A stretch of 64,000 nucleotides of DNA from NCBI GenBank assembly GCA_021904315.1, contig CM038925.1, positions 8,496,501 through 8,560,500 on the forward strand, written 5' to 3'. Of the stretch, positions 61,271 through 64,000 are shown piece after piece; position 1 is the stretch's first letter; each line of letters begins with the position of its first letter. The notes under the pieces are model-generated. The model was given only the letters and a program-made list of their open reading frames with translations. It ran no database searches and was not told where the DNA came from. The stretch is from Sphagnum magellanicum. Taxonomy: Eukaryota; Streptophyta; Sphagnopsida; Sphagnales; Sphagnaceae. Made by a program: the position numbers and the translations under genes.

Positions 61271-61931
61271 AACTGGATTCCTACTCAAAGCATCAACATT
61301 CGTATGTCTGAGTCATGGTCGATGTATTATTTTGAAACTAAAATCCTGTAGCATGTAAATCCACCTGCCTCTCCTGCCATGTGCATCTGACACGGTTACT
61401 AACCATTCAAGTGGTTTATGATCTGTGCACAAAATGAAATGATTCCTGTGCAAGTACTACCTGAAATACATGATGCCCCATATTAGTGCATAGCATTCCC
61501 CTTCCAAGGGATGGAATTTTCTTTGTGCTTCCGTTAAACTCTTACTGGTGTAGGCCACCACCTTTTCAATTTTTCCCTCTTTCTGTGACAATATAGCTCC
61601 AACACCTTTGGGTGACTAGTCAACATCCAGACAAAATGTTCTCTTGAAATCAGGTCGTATGAGTACAAGCACATCAACCAGTGCTACCTTTAACGCTTAG
61701 AATGCCTGTTGACAGCCCATATCCCACACAAAATCAACATCCCTTTTTGTCAACTCAAATAGTGGAGCTGCCAGTCATGAATAACCTTGGACATAATTCC
61801 GGTAATACCCTGTCAGACCATGGCCTAGAAATGTAATGCTCTTTGTAGCAAAACAACATTTGTTTGGGTTCAATTTTAGGTTTACTTCCTTGAGTTTGTA
61901 CAACACTGCATCCAAATGTTGAAGATGTTCC
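61271..61931 (-). pseudogene. Gypsy RT thumb/connection and RNase H
   Basis: After the RT active site comes HLQHLDAVLYKLKEVNLKLN and FLGHGLT (about 61790-61920), typical of the RT end. RNase H is seen as SPKGVGAILSQKEG, VVAYTSKSLTEAQRKFHPLE, GECYALIWG and CTDHKPLEWL (about 61395-61625), then NVDALSRNP (about 61275-61310). Several stops interrupt it. Confidence 0.8.
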
Positions 61932-62444
61932 TCAACTTTCGCTGTGCACATTGAGATCATCAACGAATACCTTCAGGAATTTGCTACCCAAGTCCTTAAA
62001 ATCCTTTAACATAGTTCTGGTAAAAGTATTGGTTGCATTATTAAGACCGAATGGCATGACTGTCCAATCATACAATTTGGTTTTAGTGATCAAAATTGTC
62101 TTCTTCATGTCTTCTAGAGCCATTCGAATTTGCCAAAAACTAGACTGCAAGTCTAAGGCGGTAAACCATGATGATTTTCCCAACTGGTTAATCACATCAT
62201 CCACGAGTGGCATTAGAAATGAATCCCAACGTGTTTGTGTGTTGAGTGGTCGATAGTCTCCACAGAAACACCTACTCCCATCCTTCTTCATTGGTAGAGT
62301 TACCTGACATGTATACTCAGAATTATTGGGCTTCATCTTGCCCAAATCCACCAGGACATCAATCTGCCTTTTCACTTCTGCCTCCTCCCAGTAGGATAAT
62401 CGACCAAGAGATACTTTGCAAAGTGGAAACCCTTGCGTATCCAC
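61932..62444 (-). pseudogene. Gypsy reverse transcriptase, active-site half
   Basis: One open frame of 170 codons covers the RT fingers and palm: QVTLPMKKDGSRCFCGDYR (about 46-64), the first catalytic Asp in FTALDLQSSFWQI (D98), VMPFGLNNA (129-137) and the FVDDL box (160-164, Asp pair 162-163). Phe in place of Tyr before VDD is a common variant. It copies the element RNA into DNA, and is part of a broken polyprotein. Confidence 0.9.
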
Positions 62445-62599
62445 AAAATGTTCCCCAATAGTGCAACAACCTAGTTCACCCTTGTTCCAAGCAAAAACAT
62501 CTTGGTATCGCTCTAGAACTTTCTAGAGTTGTTGTTGCTTCTTTTCATCCAAGCTAGTGTCAATCTTGATTCATTGACAGATCTCCTTCCATCTAGTGT

Positions 62600-63055
62600 T
62601 CATTTCATCATGGTTGGATGATGCCAACTGATCAGTGGGGCTGCAATCAAGGTTGCCATCTTTTGTTTAAAGAACCTGAGATTCTCTAGCAGTGTTAAGA
62701 TTGTGGGGGTGTGGCCTTGGTTGGGTTGCTGTAGCAAAAGTGGGATAGTTGCATCATGTGTGGATTCATACATGGCCTGTCTACTTTGCTCTGCATCAGA
62801 CACCCATCTCAACCAGTTTGTGTAATCATCCGCATCTGTGATTTCTTCTTCCATGAACCCGTCAACTTGCTCTTGTAGTATCAGTTGCAGAATCTCTTGC
62901 GGTCCTTCTAACCTTACCAAATCCTCCAATTTATTATCCCTAAACTCATCTTCACAATCAATTTGTTTCAATTGACAAGACTCCCAATCATAATGTTCAC
63001 TACCATCAATACCAGTATTTGAATCTAAGGTAGATGCATCATCTTCTTTGGTCAT
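62600..63055 (-). pseudogene. Gypsy protease-RT linker region
   Basis: A 151-codon acidic open frame lies between protease and RT. It shows no catalytic motif (DDASTLDS, DCEDEFRDNKLEDLV, EEEITDADDY). Its place in the polyprotein is clear; its role is unknown to me. Confidence 0.6.
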
Positions 63056-63231
63056 GACAGTACTATCCTGATTGGTATCCAGTCATAATCATCATTAATG
63101 TGTGTGTTTTTCAAGATAGTCGTAGCCTCTTGCATCAGAGCTTCTGAGTTCATCCTCTGTAACAAATTCACCTTAGTCAATGGCAATACTTCCACATTGG
63201 CCCTTGGACCATGCCTTACTTGGATTAGGCC

Positions 63232-63948
63232 TCATTCCACATCCACAATTGCACCAATCTTTATAAGAAAATCTAAACCAAGTAATACATCATAAATGTC
63301 TATATCAACTACCATGAAGGTCATAGTGCATTGCACTCCTCCAACCTTCACTAGTACTTCGTCAATCCTACCAAGGGCTTGTGTGACAACTTTTGACGTT
63401 GTTTTATAAGTTTCAGATTTAGTAACAAGATGCATTATGCCAAGTTCTCTAACTACAGTGGCAGCCATAACAGACATGGAGGCTCCAGTATCCACTAGTC
63501 CTTCAACAACATAGTTGTTGATCTCCATGAGCAAATGCAAAGTCTTGCTTCGATGGGTCTTGTTGATGCAGATCTTCCTCAGTGCTAGAACCGCAGACAC
63601 CATTGACACCTGATTTTTAGTTGCCTCTAAATCCCTCTTTCGCCTTGCCAACCTTACCAAACTTTCAAGGTGTTCCAGTTCCCTTAGAATCATCAGAATG
63701 GTTTCCATAGGTGAGAGGGAGATCTTTCCTTTTATGAAGTGTGCAAGAATCTTGGACCTGACTGAAGTGTCCCGGTTTGCACCTATTCCATCTCCTACAG
63801 CTTCAAGGGTTGGTACAGCCCCTCCTGGTGCTACATCAACAGGAACCCTCCTTGTAGGCACTCGGGTGTAAGAGAAAAGATTCTCATTCCCACAAAGCTT
63901 ATTAAGTTGTAGCATGGTTGCCGCTTCATCATTCAGCAACACCTCCAA
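63232..63948 (-). pseudogene. Gypsy gag end and aspartic protease
   Basis: A 238-codon frame begins in a gag/linker-like region rich in charged residues (RRKRDLEATK). It then has the protease active site VEGLVDTGASMSVM (about 148-161), followed by a flap-like segment and the C-terminal DVLLGLDFL motif (about 222-230) normal for retropepsins. It would cleave the gag-pol polyprotein. The frame seems intact but its upstream start is outside the window. Confidence 0.85.
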
Positions 63949-64000
63949 AAAGTTTGTTGCTCCAGAATATGACTTCCCATCTTTGGGCTTCTTCCAACAT

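Larger units (their letters stand above)
58198..64000 (-). mobile_element. Ty3/gypsy LTR retrotransposon, 3' half
   Basis: On the minus strand the domain order is protease, linker, reverse transcriptase, RNase H, integrase, polypurine tract, candidate LTR. RT and RNase H before integrase is the Ty3/gypsy order. The 5' LTR and most of gag lie beyond 64000. Frames are broken in several places and a MITE is inserted, so the copy is inactive. Confidence 0.9.

Overview
This is a land-plant nuclear window. It is AT-rich, its coding traces are split by GT-AG introns, and almost all coding sequence belongs to decayed transposable elements. One clean host-type gene is visible: a single-exon class I LOB-domain (LBD/AS2-like) transcription factor at 22540-23301, a family confined to plants and their streptophyte relatives. 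The very high transposon load suggests a large genome such as a fern, lycophyte, bryophyte or gymnosperm; the species cannot be fixed from sequence reading alone.

Layout. 1-7217 is the right part of a large CACTA (En/Spm) DNA transposon. It carries a tnp2-type transposase (minus), a SET-domain gene (minus) and a divergent plus-strand gene for a charged, acidic-tailed protein, with clusters of a TTTGCGA/TCGCAAA motif. 7218-13100 holds old direct and tandem repeats, a fossil ORF and a striking array of about 20 hairpin-forming units. 13100-21020 is mostly unassigned sequence with a pair of MITE-like repeats. 21020-26100 is a locally GC-richer island containing the LBD gene, followed by a tRNA-derived SINE. 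26100-30250 is AT-rich and unassigned.

30250-40952 is one minus-strand protein-kinase-like pseudogene split by two CACTA insertions: 30566-31487 (TSD TTT) and 33821-38964 (TSD TCT). The second contains a further CACTA copy at 35124-37604 (TSD ATA). Removing the 33821-38964 element joins the gene's reading frame exactly. 43275-47072 is a hAT transposase pseudogene (DUF659 and C-terminal dimerisation region) split by a 1033-bp insertion and carrying a 61-bp tandem duplication. 47073-58197 is mostly unassigned. 58198-64000 is the 3' half of a Ty3/gypsy LTR retrotransposon (minus strand: protease, RT, RNase H, integrase, PPT, candidate 3' LTR), with a 185-bp hAT-type MITE inserted in the integrase region.

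Common threads: most nonsense codons look like C-to-T or G-to-A changes, as expected for methylated silenced DNA; many insertions can be undone exactly through their target-site duplications; and several unrelated-looking insertions share GTAGGTAAG-type minisatellite and tRNA-like (box A/box B) modules.
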